A stretch of 64,000 bases of DNA from G963668185 sp965237445 (GTDB lineage: Bacteria > Chloroflexota > Dehalococcoidia > Lucifugimonadales > G963668185): the NCBI GenBank assembly GCA_965237445.1, contig OZ250142.1:2790001-2854000 (forward strand), in the 5' to 3' direction. Below, piece after piece: positions 1-10,661 of the stretch. The position numbers were made by a program, and so were the translations under genes. The notes under the pieces are model-generated. The model had not been told where the DNA came from, ran no database searches, and was given only the letters and a program-made list of their open reading frames with translations. Position 1 is the first letter of the stretch, and each line of letters opens with the position of its first letter.

Positions 1-68
1 TCTCGAGGGATGAGGGTGAATCCCACGATCCACGCCAAGCGTCACATGCGATACATCTGCCAAGCGAC

Positions 69-2305
69 TCATTCCGCCGCCGCTTCGATCGCCCTGAACA
101 CCCGCTCAGGGTTCATAGGCAGTTCATTGAGCCGCACTCCGACTGCATCGTACACGGCATTGCCGACGGCTGCGGCCGGCGGCACAATCGGCACCTGCCC
201 CACTGCCCTCACGCCATACGGATGGTCGTCCGACGGCGCCTCCACCACAACAGTCTCGAAGAACGGCACGTCCAGAGCGGTCGGCAAGCGGTAGTCCAGC
301 AGGGACGCATTCTCCACGACGCCGTCGGCACTGAAAACATACTCCTCGAACAGCGCCCAGCCCAGTCCCTGCGTTGCGCCGCCCTGTATCTGGCCCTCCA
401 CCTGGTCGGGATTCACGCTCAAGCCAACATCTTGCAGTGCGGCGTACCTCGTTACGTCCACCTTCCCAGTCTCCTTGTCGACCCGCACTCGCGCGACGTG
501 CACCGCAGCGTTTGGTGCTATCGCCACCGAGTCTGTGACCTCCGTCACCCGGCCGGCGCCGAACAGCGGCGTCTCGTCCTGGGCCGCCCGCGCGGCCGCC
601 TCGGCGAGCGTCATCCCAGATTCCGGAGCGCTATCCACTGTTAGACGTTTTCCCTCGAACTCCACGCTCTCTATCGGGACCCCGAACTCAGACGCAGCCA
701 GCGACTTGAGCTTCCCCATCAACTCCTGGGCAGCCTCGTACACCGCCTTGCTGGTGACGTACGTTACCTTGTCTGCCCCTGACGACTCCGAGAACGTTGC
801 GGTGTCCGTGTCGCCCATCACCACGTTCACGTCCTCCAGGTCCAGCCCAAGTGCCTCAGCCGCCACCATAGCCAGGCTGGTCCGCGTCCCCGACAGGTCC
901 ACTGTGCCCAGCACGAGGTTGACCGTTCCATCAGACGCCAAGTCTAATCGGCAGCTCGTTGTCCCGCCGGGCATCGTCCACATGCCCACCGCCAGTCCCC
1001 TGCCCTCGCCCTCCGCCACAGGGTCCGTCCAGCACGGGTGTGTCCGCACCTGCTCCAGCAACGTCGCGAGATTGACGGATGGCAGTGTGACCCCGTCCGG
1101 CATAGGGTCCCCGGGGCGCGACACGTTCTTCAGCCGGAACTCCAGCGGGTCGATGCCGAGCCGCTCTGCAGCCTCGTCAACCAACGACTCGAGCGCGAAC
1201 GCGGTCGGCGTCGCGCCGGGAGCCCGGTAGTAAGATACGTGCGGCTTGTTCGTGACCACGTCAAACCCGTCTACCCTTAAATTGGGCGTCCGGTAGTGCG
1301 AGTACACGCGGCGCAGAGCCGACCGTAGCGGTGCCCCCGGGAACGCGCCCGCGTCGAAGATCAACTGCGCGGAGATCGCCGTGACCGTTCCATCCCGCTT
1401 CACGCCAAGCCTGATATTGCTGACGGTCGCGTTGCCCGGCCCCGTGGAACGGATCACCTCCTCACGCGTCAGCTCCCCCTCCACAGGACGGCCGGCCCGT
1501 TGCGACAGCGCCGCGCACACCGCGCTCAGTCTTACCGACTCCTTCCCGCCGAATGCGCCTCCAACCTCCGTCGGTTTGACCGTGATGTCCTCGATGGGCA
1601 TGTCCAGGGCCCGCGCCAGGTCCTTGCGCACATCGAAAATGCCCTGTGTGTTCGCCCACACCTCGATGCGGCCGTCCGGATGCGCCCATGCCGCCTCCGA
1701 GTCCGGCTCGACGTATCCCTGGTGCACAACCTGCGTCTTGAACTCGCGCTCTACGATCAGGTCTGCATAGACGAATCCCTCTTGAACGTCCCCGCGCTCG
1801 TAGACCAGGTGCTCGGCCACGTTTCCGGATACGGCGTCGCGGTCAACCGGTCCCTCCGGGATGACGAGTGCAGCGCCCTCGCGCCGGGCCTCATCGCCTC
1901 CACCGGGTCCAGCACGTGAGGCAGGAGCTCATACTCCACGTCGATCAACCCCAGAGCCTCCTCGGCAGCTTCCTCGGACTCGGCCGCTACTGCCGCTACG
2001 CCTGCCCGTGGAAGAACACCCTGCCCCTTGCCAGGATCGTTCGCGCCGCCGCGCCGTCCTTCGAGAAGTCGCCCGGAACTGGCGCTGGCAGGTCGGAGCC
2101 GTCGATAACCGCGTGAACGCCCGGATGCGCCTTCGCGGCTCCCTTGTCGATTCGTCGAATGACGGCGTGCGCGTACGGGCTCCTCAGTATCTTGGCCGTC
2201 AGGGCGTTCGGCAGCCGCACGTCCGCTCCGAACAGCGCCGTGCCCGTGACCTTCGCCTCCGCGTCCAGCTTCGGCGTTGCCCTGCCAATGACCCTGAATC
2301 CAGTT
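69..2305 (-). pseudogene. Xanthine dehydrogenase-type molybdopterin-binding subunit, frameshifted
   Basis: Large catalytic subunit of the xanthine dehydrogenase / CO dehydrogenase / aldehyde oxidase family, which would bind molybdopterin and hydroxylate an organic substrate together with FAD and 2Fe-2S subunits that are not in the window. Homology runs through three frames. The N-terminal part reads VIGRATPKLDAEAKVTG and RSPYAHA in one frame (about 2290-2000). A short middle piece in a second frame contains IDVEYELLPHVLDPVEA (about 1995-1875). The remaining 583 codons (1820-69) are open and include GGAFGGKE, YRAPGA and GQIQGGATQGLG, typical of the family. The summed length of about 745 residues is near the normal size. 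Two frameshifts and no start codon of its own make it a probable pseudogene; the substrate cannot be told. Confidence 0.85.
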
Positions 2306-2419
2306 TGTGTTGACGTCCCATATCGCGCACTTCCTCAAGGCGGGATATTCTACCTCAGTTGCTTTCGCCGGTATTCCACAATGCGGGTAAAAGAGCCCGT
2401 TCCAAATTAGCGTGTGCAT
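2300..2419 (-). pseudogene. GcvT/aminomethyltransferase-like N-terminal fragment
   Basis: About 40 codons starting at an ATG at 2419 read MHTLIWNGLFYPHCGIP and end in RKCAIWDVN. This resembles the first residues of folate-dependent aminomethyltransferases (GcvT / DMSP demethylase family), where a start followed by a hydrophobic stretch leads to an IWDV motif. The similarity stops abruptly where the molybdopterin oxidase begins, in a different frame, so the two look joined by a deletion. The assignment rests on one short motif and is tentative. Confidence 0.4.
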
Positions 2420-2443
2420 CCCACTCGCTCTGTACAAGGCAGG

Positions 2444-4000
2444 ATGGCGTCGTTTTCAAAGACCTGCTTCGGCATCCAATACCGCGTTCCGTTGTTCCAA
2501 CGTACCTACAGTTGGGACGAAGATGAATGGGAACGGTTGTGGGATGACATACTGGACGTCTACCCATGCCTAAGCCCCAGAGACACTTTATCGGCTCCGT
2601 AGTTACCCAGCCAATTGCGGATGCACCAGAAAATGTCAGTAAATTCATGTTGATTCGGGCAGCCGGATGACCACCCTCTTGCAGCAGTAATTCGCTCACG
2701 CAACATCTCATAGTGATGACCCGCCTCTCGCCGAACGGGAGTGCCAACTATTATGCGAAAGATGGCAATGAAAAGTTCAAGTTAAGTCCCACTCTTAGGG
2801 ATCGCAACGACTTTGATAGTGCAATGATAACAGGGCCACCGAACGCGCATAGTCAGATAAACAAGGCTTGGATGTATTTCTCCAAACTAATTGCAAGTAC
2901 TGATGAAAACGGCGATCCCATTGTTCTACGACGCCCATGGAGCGCTAGATCTTGTCAGCTGTCCTTGAAGAAGAGGACAGTCCCAACCGGATATTTGAAA
3001 GTCTCAATAACACCGGTGTCGCCTTAGAAGCGGCAGATTTAATCAGGAATTACCTTTTCATGTGTATTCCTAGTACACAACGGCAAGGTCAGTATACCAT
3101 AGTCGTATCCTCTACAAGAAAAGCTTGGCTCTGCCATTGACGATTTCTTTTCGTTTTTCAATGAAGGACGGCCTACTGGCCGACGATGAACGACAACACC
3201 AAGGATGCAGCCCTTCCTCAACCAATGGCGAATCGCAGTTCGCTACACCTGCTAAGGTAGTCTCTGCAATGCAAGACTACCTCAAATTTGCAGCGTACTA
3301 TATTAGAATAAAGAATCCAAACGCAAACGAGCTATGTGTCGAACTTAAAGCACAGACTTCTCGGCTCAACGAATGGGAAGTGGATGTCTCCTACCCATTT
3401 CTATTGACCATGATGGACAAACATTCCTCTGGAGAGGTTGCCACTCACGTTCTCATCTTGATCGAATCATTTGTAGTGCGTCGTAGGGTACCAACAAACC
3501 GATTGAGGAGGATATTCGCAGGACTGATTGGGCAGCTGCAAGTCTCAAACGTCGTCGCATCCTGCCGCAATTTCCTGTTGAAGAATCAGTGGCCTGACGA
3601 CACCGAATTCAATGAGCGTTTGCTGGATTATCGTCTGTACAATCGAACACGACTGTCCAGAACGCGCTTGATCCTGCGTTCCCTCGAGAGTTCATTCGAC
3701 CACAAGGAGTCTCCGGGATGGAACGACGATACTACAATAGAACATATCATGCCTCAGAAGTTGACTGACTCTTGGAACGAGATGATAGGCCCTGATGCGA
3801 ATCAAGCACATGAGCGATGGTTAGACACAGTGGGCAACCTTACGTTAACAGCCTACAACCCAGAGTTGGGTAATGACCCATTCCACGCCAAGAAGGAGAT
3901 TTATAGAAGCTCCAATTATGCCTTGACTAGTGATTCCGTTGAGGGCGCGAGTATAGCAATTGGGATGAGACATCTATCACTCACCGTGGAACACTACTAG
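2444..4000 (+). pseudogene. GmrSD-like DUF262/DUF1524 enzyme, multiply frameshifted
   Basis: Remnant of a single-chain GmrSD-type protein. This family contains type IV restriction enzymes acting on modified DNA and other phage-defence proteins, with an N-terminal DUF262 NTP-binding domain and a C-terminal DUF1524 HNH nuclease domain. The N-terminus reads FGIQYRVPLFQRTYSWDEDE. A degraded RMTTLLQQ near 2670 corresponds to the DUF262 DGQQR-MTTL motif but is out of frame. Pieces in other frames follow at 2713-3027 and 2952-3140. A 291-codon frame (3125-4000) carries TIEHIMPQKL and VGNLTLTAYN, the HNH-like DUF1524 signature. At least three frame changes and the damaged DGQQR motif mean it is not functional as read. 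Its base composition is lower in GC than its neighbours, consistent with acquisition by transfer. Confidence 0.85.
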
Positions 4001-4152
4001 CACAACGAGCCCTGAATATCTGGACCAGATAGTGGAAAGTACTCCTCAAATGACAAACATGCCATGGGCGCGAAGTGCATTGCTAGCTTGCGGCGACATC
4101 AGTTCATGTACGAGAAAAAGCCTTTCGCTCGAAGTTCGCAGACTAACCAGCC

Positions 4153-4402
4153 CCCGCCCACCGTCGCTTAGGCAACATCTCCGGCCTCCGGTTCCGTTAC
4201 CTTGACTTGGGCGGCGACGGGCCCCCTCTCGCCCTTCACGGACTCACATCATCGCTCCCGACCAGCGCGGCCATGGTCAGTCGGCGCAGGCCGGGTACGG
4301 CTACGATTGGCTCACGCTCGCATCCGACGCCATGGGTCTCCTTGACCACCTGGGTCTTCAGACAGCAGCAGTGGTCGGGCACTCATGGGGTGCCAACGTG
4401 GG
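4153..4402 (+). pseudogene. 5' fragment of an alpha/beta hydrolase (duplicate of the gene at 7097)
   Basis: This stretch is closely similar to the first third of the intact hydrolase at 7097-8005. It covers the FRYLD and GGDGPP region, then jumps directly to IIAPDQRGHGQSAQAGYGYD, having lost about 55 bases that encode SSAHWYALVAPLLRGRYR in the intact gene. It continues to the nucleophile motif GHSWGAN and stops. A stop codon and frame changes precede it. It is a truncated, non-functional duplicate left next to the convergent ATPase gene. Confidence 0.85.
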
Positions 4403-4447
4403 GCCTCTCCACGCAATGGCAGGGGTTGTCGGCACTGACCGCCGAAC

Positions 4448-6190
4448 CTACGCGAGGCTTGCATCGCCTTCGCCTTTGGACAATTCTTCTATCACCATCA
4501 TGATGAGGCTTGTAACCTCTGCAACCGTGCGGTCCACCTCCGCACTACTGGTGTTCAGCGCTGCGTATGGGATCCTGGACTCCAACTCCGGTACGAGCGT
4601 CCCATCCACGTTCACCTCTTTTGAAACGCCTTCCCCGTCTAGAACCCACTCCAATGACAGCACTAGGTCAAACTCATCGCCTCCACCGCCGATGTATCCA
4701 TCGAACCTACATTCGTGCCTGAGATGAAGTCGCAGATTGTTGCTTAGCCTGAATCCCTGCCTTGTCGCATATCGTGCTTTGGCATCTTCCCAACTGCCTG
4801 CTTCGAGTTGACCGCCAATTTGGACTCCTCTGTTACCGAACATAATAGAAAAGTTGGGACGGACAGATCGAAACAGTTCGTCAGCTAGGGGACTGAGCAT
4901 AGATTCTAGCCCATCAAGAGTTGGGCGGATGTGTCTGTGATAGACGTTATCCAGCGTCGCAACGTCGTCATGATCCGGCGCGGGCTCCTTTCTTTCGCTG
5001 ACGAATGCAGCTATCTCTTGGCTTACCTCGAAACGTTCGAGCACCCCGGTCAGTTCGGGGAACGGCACAACCTGGCAATCGGTCCGCGTTTGACGCTCAG
5101 TACCGCCATAAGCCACAGACTTGGCTGTTACTTCCGGAATCAACTCAGCAACTCTGTTGAGCGAGGTAAAGTAGTCAGTGGAGACCGTGGCGCCGGATTT
5201 GATCTCGACAGCATGGATGCCGCGGCCGGTTTCGTAGAGCATGTCGCACTCGAGACCCCTTGAGTCTCTAAAGAATGAGAGATTGAACTCCCGGCCACGA
5301 TTGAAGCGGTGCTTGATCGCCTCCGCAACGACCATGTTCTCAAAGAGTGGTCCCCGCAAAGGGTGAGTGGAAACCTGGTCCGCATCCTCGATACCTATAA
5401 GGTAACTGGCGAGTCCCACATCGTAGAAATAGAGCTTGGGAGCCTTGATCAGTCGCTTTCTGATGTTGGCAAAATACGAGGGCAGTTGAAAGACAATGTA
5501 GCTCGTCTCGAGCAACGTCAGCCAATGTCTTGCGGTGGTGTGTGAGACTCCGGCGTCAGCACCAAGTGCGCTCAGATTGATCAAGTGCCCAACCCGCCCT
5601 GCGCACAAACGCACAAAACGCCTGAAGCTCGACAGGTTGCGTATCTCACCCAACCGGCGCACGTCACGCTCAACGTAGGTGTTGAAATAGTCGCCGAGCG
5701 ATTGACGTGGCTCCAGTTCCTGGTCCAGAATCCGAGGGTAGAACCCCGAGTAGATGATGTCGTCTATAGTCCCACTAGCGCCCATGCGCTGCCGTTCCAG
5801 AAGTGAAAGCGGCAGCAATCGGAGCAGTGCTGTGCGACCGGCCAAAGACTGGCTAACGGCATCGGACAATCTGAATTGCTCGCTGCTAGTAAGCACAAAG
5901 AGGCTGTTTCGGCCTCTTTCGTCGGCAAGAACTTGGAGAAATGAAAGAAGCGCAGGCACATGCTGGATCTCGTCGATAATCGCGCCATCTTGAAGTCGCG
6001 AGAGAAACCTTCGGGGATCAGCATCCGCAAACTCCCGCTGATCGGGCGCTTCCAGGTTGACGTACTCGAGATTAGGAAACGTCGTTCGGCACAATGTTGT
6101 CTTCCCAGATTGCCGTGGTCCGGTCACGGTGACGAAAGGGTACTGCTCGAACAACGCTGTCAATCGACTCGTGATCTCTCGCCTGATCAT
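4448..6190 (-). CDS. AAA_14/DUF4143 ATPase with an extra C-terminal domain
   Basis: Predicted P-loop ATPase of the AAA_14 + DUF4143 family, whose cellular role is poorly understood. From the ATG at 6190 (MIRREITSRL) it is 580 residues. Walker A is GPRQSGKTT (about residues 24-32) and Walker B is AIIDEIQH (about 69-76). The DUF4143 part follows with YFNTYVERDVRRLGEIRN, LYFYDVGLASYL, and a nuclease-fold-like stretch reading ECDMLYETGRGIHAVEIKSG. Ordinary members end near residue 385-400. This one continues for about 190 residues (FGNRGVQIGGQLEAGSWEDA onward) that I do not recognise. An in-frame TTG or ATG further upstream could add 37 residues, but the family start fits MIRRE. No clear operon partner is present; it converges on a hydrolase fragment. 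Confidence 0.85.
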   Translation of the reverse strand: MIRREITSRLTALFEQYPFVTVTGPRQSGKTTLCRTTFPNLEYVNLEAPDQREFADADPRRFLSRLQDGAIIDEIQHVPALLSFLQVLADERGRNSLFVLTSSEQFRLSDAVSQSLAGRTALLRLLPLSLLERQRMGASGTIDDIIYSGFYPRILDQELEPRQSLGDYFNTYVERDVRRLGEIRNLSSFRRFVRLCAGRVGHLINLSALGADAGVSHTTARHWLTLLETSYIVFQLPSYFANIRKRLIKAPKLYFYDVGLASYLIGIEDADQVSTHPLRGPLFENMVVAEAIKHRFNRGREFNLSFFRDSRGLECDMLYETGRGIHAVEIKSGATVSTDYFTSLNRVAELIPEVTAKSVAYGGTERQTRTDCQVVPFPELTGVLERFEVSQEIAAFVSERKEPAPDHDDVATLDNVYHRHIRPTLDGLESMLSPLADELFRSVRPNFSIMFGNRGVQIGGQLEAGSWEDAKARYATRQGFRLSNNLRLHLRHECRFDGYIGGGGDEFDLVLSLEWVLDGEGVSKEVNVDGTLVPELESRIPYAALNTSSAEVDRTVAEVTSLIMMVIEELSKGEGDASLA

Positions 6191-7096
6191 AGTTGAAATA
6201 CTACTTGCGAGTGCGCACATTGCAAATACCACTTTCATATTGCACACAATTGCTTGGTGAAAAATCTCTTGGGGCAATCTGCCACCTTGCACATTGGGCA
6301 TTTCTTGATCTCAATCAAGTACCGTGGCGCGTCGATAAGTCGTAGCCGGCGTGGGGGACGCGGCGGGGTCGGGCGTGTAAACGGTCAAATAACGACGAAG
6401 TTGAAGAGTCAACATGACTGATGCTATTGCTGAGTTGTCAAAGCAGTTGCGATGGTTAGCGCGGCTTTTGGCAGTGTGAAACTGTTGCCTGATAAGTTCG
6501 AGTGTGGTCATTCGGTTCTGTACACGCTTCGTTGCCTGGCTGTGAATACATCGGTGTCACTGAACAATAGGCATAGGGCGCGATGTATATTTACAGAAGG
6601 CATCAATTGAAAGTGGACCGTTGCCACGCTCGCGCACTTTGGCTGTTGAGTCGGCTGTGCTCGAAGAATTCTTCGCGATGAAGGGTAGATTGCCTAAGTT
6701 CAATAGCACTGGGCGGGGCGCGTGGAAGGGTATCCTTTCCAAGTCCCACGGTGCGTTGATTGACTTCCGTGAGCTTGCTTGGCTTAAGGTTGAGGCGAGA
6801 CGAGAGGTGGCGATTGACGAGTTTCTTATGTGCGGAAGCCCTGGTGTGGCAGAACCCGGTCTTGCAGATGGCCGGGGGATGCGAACTAGCTGAAGCCTGC
6901 GGGTTTCGGCATTTTGCCCAGGTCTCCCTTGACTCGCCAAAGTGTCACTGTCCAGCCTTTCAAGCTATCAACGTTCAGAAAATAGCCTCACCACAGTTGC
7001 GGAAAGGAGTACGCGGCGGTCATCCTCGAACGCTTGTGAGGTTATAGTCTTAGGAAGCACAACCTCATCGTCGAGTTCGTAGTCGCAGAGCAAAGT
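6191..7096. other. Non-coding stretch
   Basis: No gene could be supported here. Short open frames exist (for example plus strand 6621-6893), but they show no recognisable motif, no convincing ribosome binding site and no homology I can name. The stretch separates the ATPase from the intact hydrolase and presumably holds the hydrolase promoter. Confidence 0.5.
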
Positions 7097-8005
7097 TTGA
7101 CCCTAAAGAACCCGTCCCCCACCGAAGCTTGGGCAACAATCTCCGGCCTCCACTTCCGCTACCTTGACTGGGGCGGCGACGGGCCCCCGATTCTCGCCCT
7201 TCACGGACTCGCGTCCTCCGCCCATTGGTACGCGCTGGTCGCTCCGCTTCTCCGCGGCCGCTACCGCGTCATCGCTCCCGACCAGCGCGGCCATGGCCAG
7301 TCGGCGCAGGCCGGCTACGGCTACGATTGGCCCACGCTCGCATCCGACGCCATGGGTCTGCTGGACCACCTGGGTTTGCAGGCGGCAGCCGTGGTCGGCC
7401 ACTCATGGGGCGCCAACGTCGCGCTGAACACGGCCGCCCTGCACCCGGACCGCGTCTCTTCGCTCGTCATGGTCGATGGCGGCTTCTTTGGACGCAGCAT
7501 TCGAGGCGGCACCACGTGGGAGGAGTTCAGTACGCGCCTCTCTCCTCGCGATGTTTCCGGCACCCGCGCCGAGTTCCTCGAGCGCATGCGCGGCCAGCTC
7601 GATGTCTGCTGGAATCCTGAAGTGAAGCGAATCATCCAGACCATGGTTGTCGAGGATGAAGACGGCCGTATGCAGGACATCCTTCGCCCGGAGAACCACG
7701 CTCAGGTCCTGCGCGCCATGTGGGACCATCCCGCCTCCGAGACTTGGCCTGGGATATCCGTACCCTCCCTCCTCGTTCCCGCCGGCCCAACTGCCGAGCG
7801 ACGCGACAGCCGGTTCGCTGAGGTGCGGCGGGACATGGTCGCTGCCGCCGCAAACGCCATTCCCAACGTCCAGGTCCGCTGGATACCGGAAACGATTCAC
7901 GACATCGGCTACCACAAGCCCGCAGAGCTCGCCGATGTCATCGCTTCCTTCATCGCTCGCACCCCAAAGCCGATCGCCAAAGTACCCAACCCACAACGCT
8001 CGTAG
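7097..8005 (+). CDS. Alpha/beta hydrolase
   Basis: Intact 302-residue alpha/beta-hydrolase-fold enzyme, substrate unknown. Visible landmarks are the oxyanion-hole motif LALHGLASS (about residues 33-41), the DQRGHGQS segment typical of epoxide-hydrolase and haloperoxidase relatives (62-69), and the nucleophile elbow GHSWGAN with Ser103. The segment TIHDIGYHKP near residue 271 can supply the catalytic histidine. The chosen start is a TTG at 7097; an ATG is not available before the conserved region. No signal peptide, so cytoplasmic. Partial copies of the same gene lie at 4153-4402 (5' part) and about 14766-14820 (3' part). The gene is followed directly by a hairpin repeat that also follows the second of these fragments. 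Confidence 0.9.
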   Translation: MTLKNPSPTEAWATISGLHFRYLDWGGDGPPILALHGLASSAHWYALVAPLLRGRYRVIAPDQRGHGQSAQAGYGYDWPTLASDAMGLLDHLGLQAAAVVGHSWGANVALNTAALHPDRVSSLVMVDGGFFGRSIRGGTTWEEFSTRLSPRDVSGTRAEFLERMRGQLDVCWNPEVKRIIQTMVVEDEDGRMQDILRPENHAQVLRAMWDHPASETWPGISVPSLLVPAGPTAERRDSRFAEVRRDMVAAAANAIPNVQVRWIPETIHDIGYHKPAELADVIASFIARTPKPIAKVPNPQRS

Positions 8006-8044
8006 AGGCGGGTTTGAAACCCGCCTTCTCCGTGCAACAGCCCC
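7982..8044. repeat. Dispersed repeat with perfect hairpin, copy 1
   Basis: A 63-base stretch overlapping the end of the hydrolase recurs almost unchanged at 14834-14896. At its centre is a palindrome, AGGCGGGTTTGAAACCCGCCT (8006-8026 here), which would form a stem of 8-10 pairs just after the stop codon. No run of T follows, so a terminator role is possible but not typical. Both copies follow hydrolase 3' ends, so the repeat probably moved with that gene. Confidence 0.8.
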
Positions 8045-8749
8045 TGACACCCGTACTGGCACCCCGATCTGTATGGGCGACCCTGATGGCAGTCCGTATA
8101 GCTATGAAAAACAAGCCTATTCGAGCCGCATACCACATTCGGTACCACATGGGCTCTGACATGACCTCGACTGGATTCTGATCTCGTCTGTGAGAAGGTC
8201 TGCGCTACCGACTAACGACCCAAGAACATGTTCGGAAAGTTCGAATCTCCTTAGGTGGGGTGAGCGAACTTGGTATTGGAAGTGATTGGGCACATCCGTT
8301 AGTGAGCCACGGAATGACGCGGCCGCACCGAGGAGGGGCGTGGGCCGCTGGACTCGCTTGGCGCAAGAGCCGTGGCTGACTAAATGGTGAAAGTCCACGT
8401 CACGGATGGACGGACAAATCCAATGGAGTTGCGCAATGTAGTTATAGGAAGAGTGAGAGTATTCGCGGAAAGTCCAAGCAGTTGGCGAACGAACCGGCAG
8501 TTGAGAGATCCCGAGGATTGGAACCAACAGGCACGCGCTACTTTGAAGTTGACACCCTCTCTCCCACCGCATTCATGCCTCTCCGCGATGACCGGCTTCG
8601 AGAACCCGAGGGGAGACCTGGAATCCTCTGATGGGTTCTAGGCCGGGCTGTTCCGACTCGCTGCCGGAAACCCTACTTCTGAGTCGCGCAGCGACTCCGA
8701 CACTCGTAGTGCGCCGGTTCGACTAGGGAAGTGGACACGTTGGGCTGGG
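8045..8749. other. Non-coding stretch
   Basis: About 700 bases with no gene I can support. A 151-codon minus-strand open frame (8117-8572) shows no recognisable protein features. The stretch separates the hydrolase from a convergent hypothetical gene. Confidence 0.5.
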
Positions 8750-9466
8750 CTATGCCGTCTGTCCTGCTGGGACTGCTTGGGTTGGGAAGAGGTCCTGGCG
8801 CAGTGAACTGAGGGCTTCGTCCAGTTGCCCCATACGCTGCGTGATTTCTCCCAGGTGGGCGATCCCGCCGCCGACCTGGCCGACGCGGGAGGCTCCCTCG
8901 GCGGCCTCCTCATCCGATGTTCCAGGGGGTGGTGAGTACGCAATGATCTCCGAGTCTATCGAGCCCTCAGGCACTTCGATGCCGAGCCTCAAGTACGCAT
9001 TCTTAACGCGTGCTGTGTGCTCACCCGTCAACCTTCGATATAGAACCCGTTCGTCGCGATGTGCAGCGAGAAGGTTTCGGGTCTCTTGTAGCCGGTCTCG
9101 AAAGCTCTTCGGGCAAGCAATTGACAATGAATCGAGATGCGGCGTCACGTCTTGCTGGCAAAAGCTATTGACCTCTTCCAATAGGCGCTCGACTAAGTCG
9201 AGGTGGGACAGGGCGTCGTTGGCAGCGGTGAACAGCAGGTGTTCCTCGACGTGGTGCAGCCCAAAGTCCCGCGGGGTCGAAAGGGTTGGCACATTGGCGT
9301 ACCGCTCCAACTGTCTAATCGTCCCCCAGCAAAACGCCAGTGCGTCACCCAGTGTCCCATCCAGCGTCCCCAGAAGCCTTGAAAGGTACGCATCGGCGTT
9401 GCCTTGGCACTGCTCTCTGGCGACTTCAAGTGCTTGCTTGATCGTCTGGTCGCGTCTTTGGATCAT
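8750..9466 (-). CDS. Hypothetical protein, mostly helical
   Basis: A 238-residue protein I do not recognise. The sequence is rich in charged and leucine residues with predicted helices (for example DALSHLDLVERLLEEVNSF and CPKSFRDRLQETRNLLAAH). It ends in a low-complexity tail with heptad-like spacing (LGEITQRMGQLDEALSSLRQ) that could form a coiled coil. There is no signal peptide or membrane segment, so it is likely cytoplasmic. It stands alone between non-coding stretches in an accessory region. Codon use looks coding, but no start-proximal ribosome binding site is striking. Confidence 0.6.
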   Translation of the reverse strand: MIQRRDQTIKQALEVAREQCQGNADAYLSRLLGTLDGTLGDALAFCWGTIRQLERYANVPTLSTPRDFGLHHVEEHLLFTAANDALSHLDLVERLLEEVNSFCQQDVTPHLDSLSIACPKSFRDRLQETRNLLAAHRDERVLYRRLTGEHTARVKNAYLRLGIEVPEGSIDSEIIAYSPPPGTSDEEAAEGASRVGQVGGGIAHLGEITQRMGQLDEALSSLRQDLFPTQAVPAGQTA

Positions 9467-10076
9467 TGGTCTTGTCCTGTTGGGGTTGCGGAATCACAGA
9501 GTTGCCCAGGGGGAGCCGCTCGAGTGAGATCTTCTGGTTGGCCGAGCAAACAAATACGCTGGTTGTCCTTGGGTGTAGATCCAGGTCAACTCTTTTCCTT
9601 GAGGCCCTTGTATCTTGGGCAGTGGCGAGGTCTTAACTTATTCTATGTCTAGCACATACTGGGGAATGCAAACCTTGGTTAGTTGGCCTTCCTATTTGCC
9701 CTACGTCCCTCTGAGAGAGCTCTGTTAGGAGGCGGATATAGGCTTAGGTCTAGAGAATCCTTCCACCAGGCATGCGGTCCAGACAATAACGCGGCGGAGT
9801 CGGGAGGTGACGGCTCCGCTGCCTCTACGCAGACGCGGCTATGACTTCAAGACTTGGGGCGGCGTGTAGGAGTAGGATCAGGTGCAACGGCAAGGCTCAC
9901 AGCCCGCCAAGCCACAGTTCGAACACGGTTCTGTCTACCGTACATGTTGGTGGGCTAAGGGTGCTGAATAGCAAACCCTTCGTTGGGAGGTCCTACTGTG
10001 TCAAGGGGGAGCAGCAGGCCTTGTTGCACGCCCGGACCTGGTAGTAGGTGCCGAATGACAGGTCGAAGGGCGGCGG
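9467..10076. other. Non-coding stretch before a truncated transposase
   Basis: About 600 bases without a supportable gene. The N-terminal half of the transposase that follows would be expected here, but no matching sequence was seen in any frame, so it appears to have been deleted or replaced. Confidence 0.5.
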
Positions 10077-10517
10077 CGGACTCTACGCAGCAGTCCGGTG
10101 TGGCGGGAGAAGGATGATATTCTGCGCAGCGTCCCCGGGGTGGGTGAACTGCTCTCCCTCGCTCTGTTGGCCCAGCTGCCGGAGTTGGGCACGCTGGACC
10201 GCCGGCAGGTCGCCGCGCTGGTCGGCGTGGCCCCCTTCAACCGCGACAGCGGCACTCTGCGGGGGAAGAGGCGGGTCTGGGGTGGTCGGGCGCGGATACG
10301 CGCCGTTCTGTACATGGGAGCACTGGTCGCCAGCCGTTTCAATCCCGTCATCCGGGACTTCTACCAGCGGCTGCTGGCCGCCGGTAAGCCGAAGAAGGTG
10401 GCACTCACCGCCTGTATGCGCAAGCTTGTAGTCATACTCAACTCCATGCTCAAGTGGCGCTCTCCCTGGAGCGCTCAGCACGCCAGGATCCCGGCACTCG
10501 TCGGCCGCTCCTCTTGA
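10077..10517 (+). mobile_element. IS110-family transposase, C-terminal remnant
   Basis: C-terminal part of an IS110/IS116/IS902-type transposase (Transposase_20 domain). Landmarks are SPVWREKDDILRSVPGVG, the helix-hairpin-helix-like start of the domain, then LGTLDRRQVAALVGVAPFNR. The DSG of FNRDSGTLRGKR holds the serine typical of the domain, and RARIRAVLYMGALVA and FYQRLLAAGKPKKVALTACM follow. The N-terminal DEDD catalytic domain (about 150-200 residues) is absent, so the element is dead. It differs clearly from the second IS110 copy at 13798-14480, so the two come from separate insertions. Confidence 0.85.
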
Positions 10518-10661
10518 AATTCAATACAGTTGCTTGACATGCTGCCTGTACAGATGCTGCACAGGTACCCTGATTGGACAATGCTTATGATAACATTGGC
10601 CTTGCGGGTTGGATTGTGCCAACCCTGAACTGGCCGACAACGGCGACAACGAGGAGAATCG

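Noticed and set aside
6621..6893. A 90-codon open frame as a gene
   Set aside because: No motif, no ribosome binding site, and overlapping frames on both strands of similar length.
8117..8572. A 151-codon minus-strand frame as a gene
   Set aside because: No recognisable features, and composition does not look coding.
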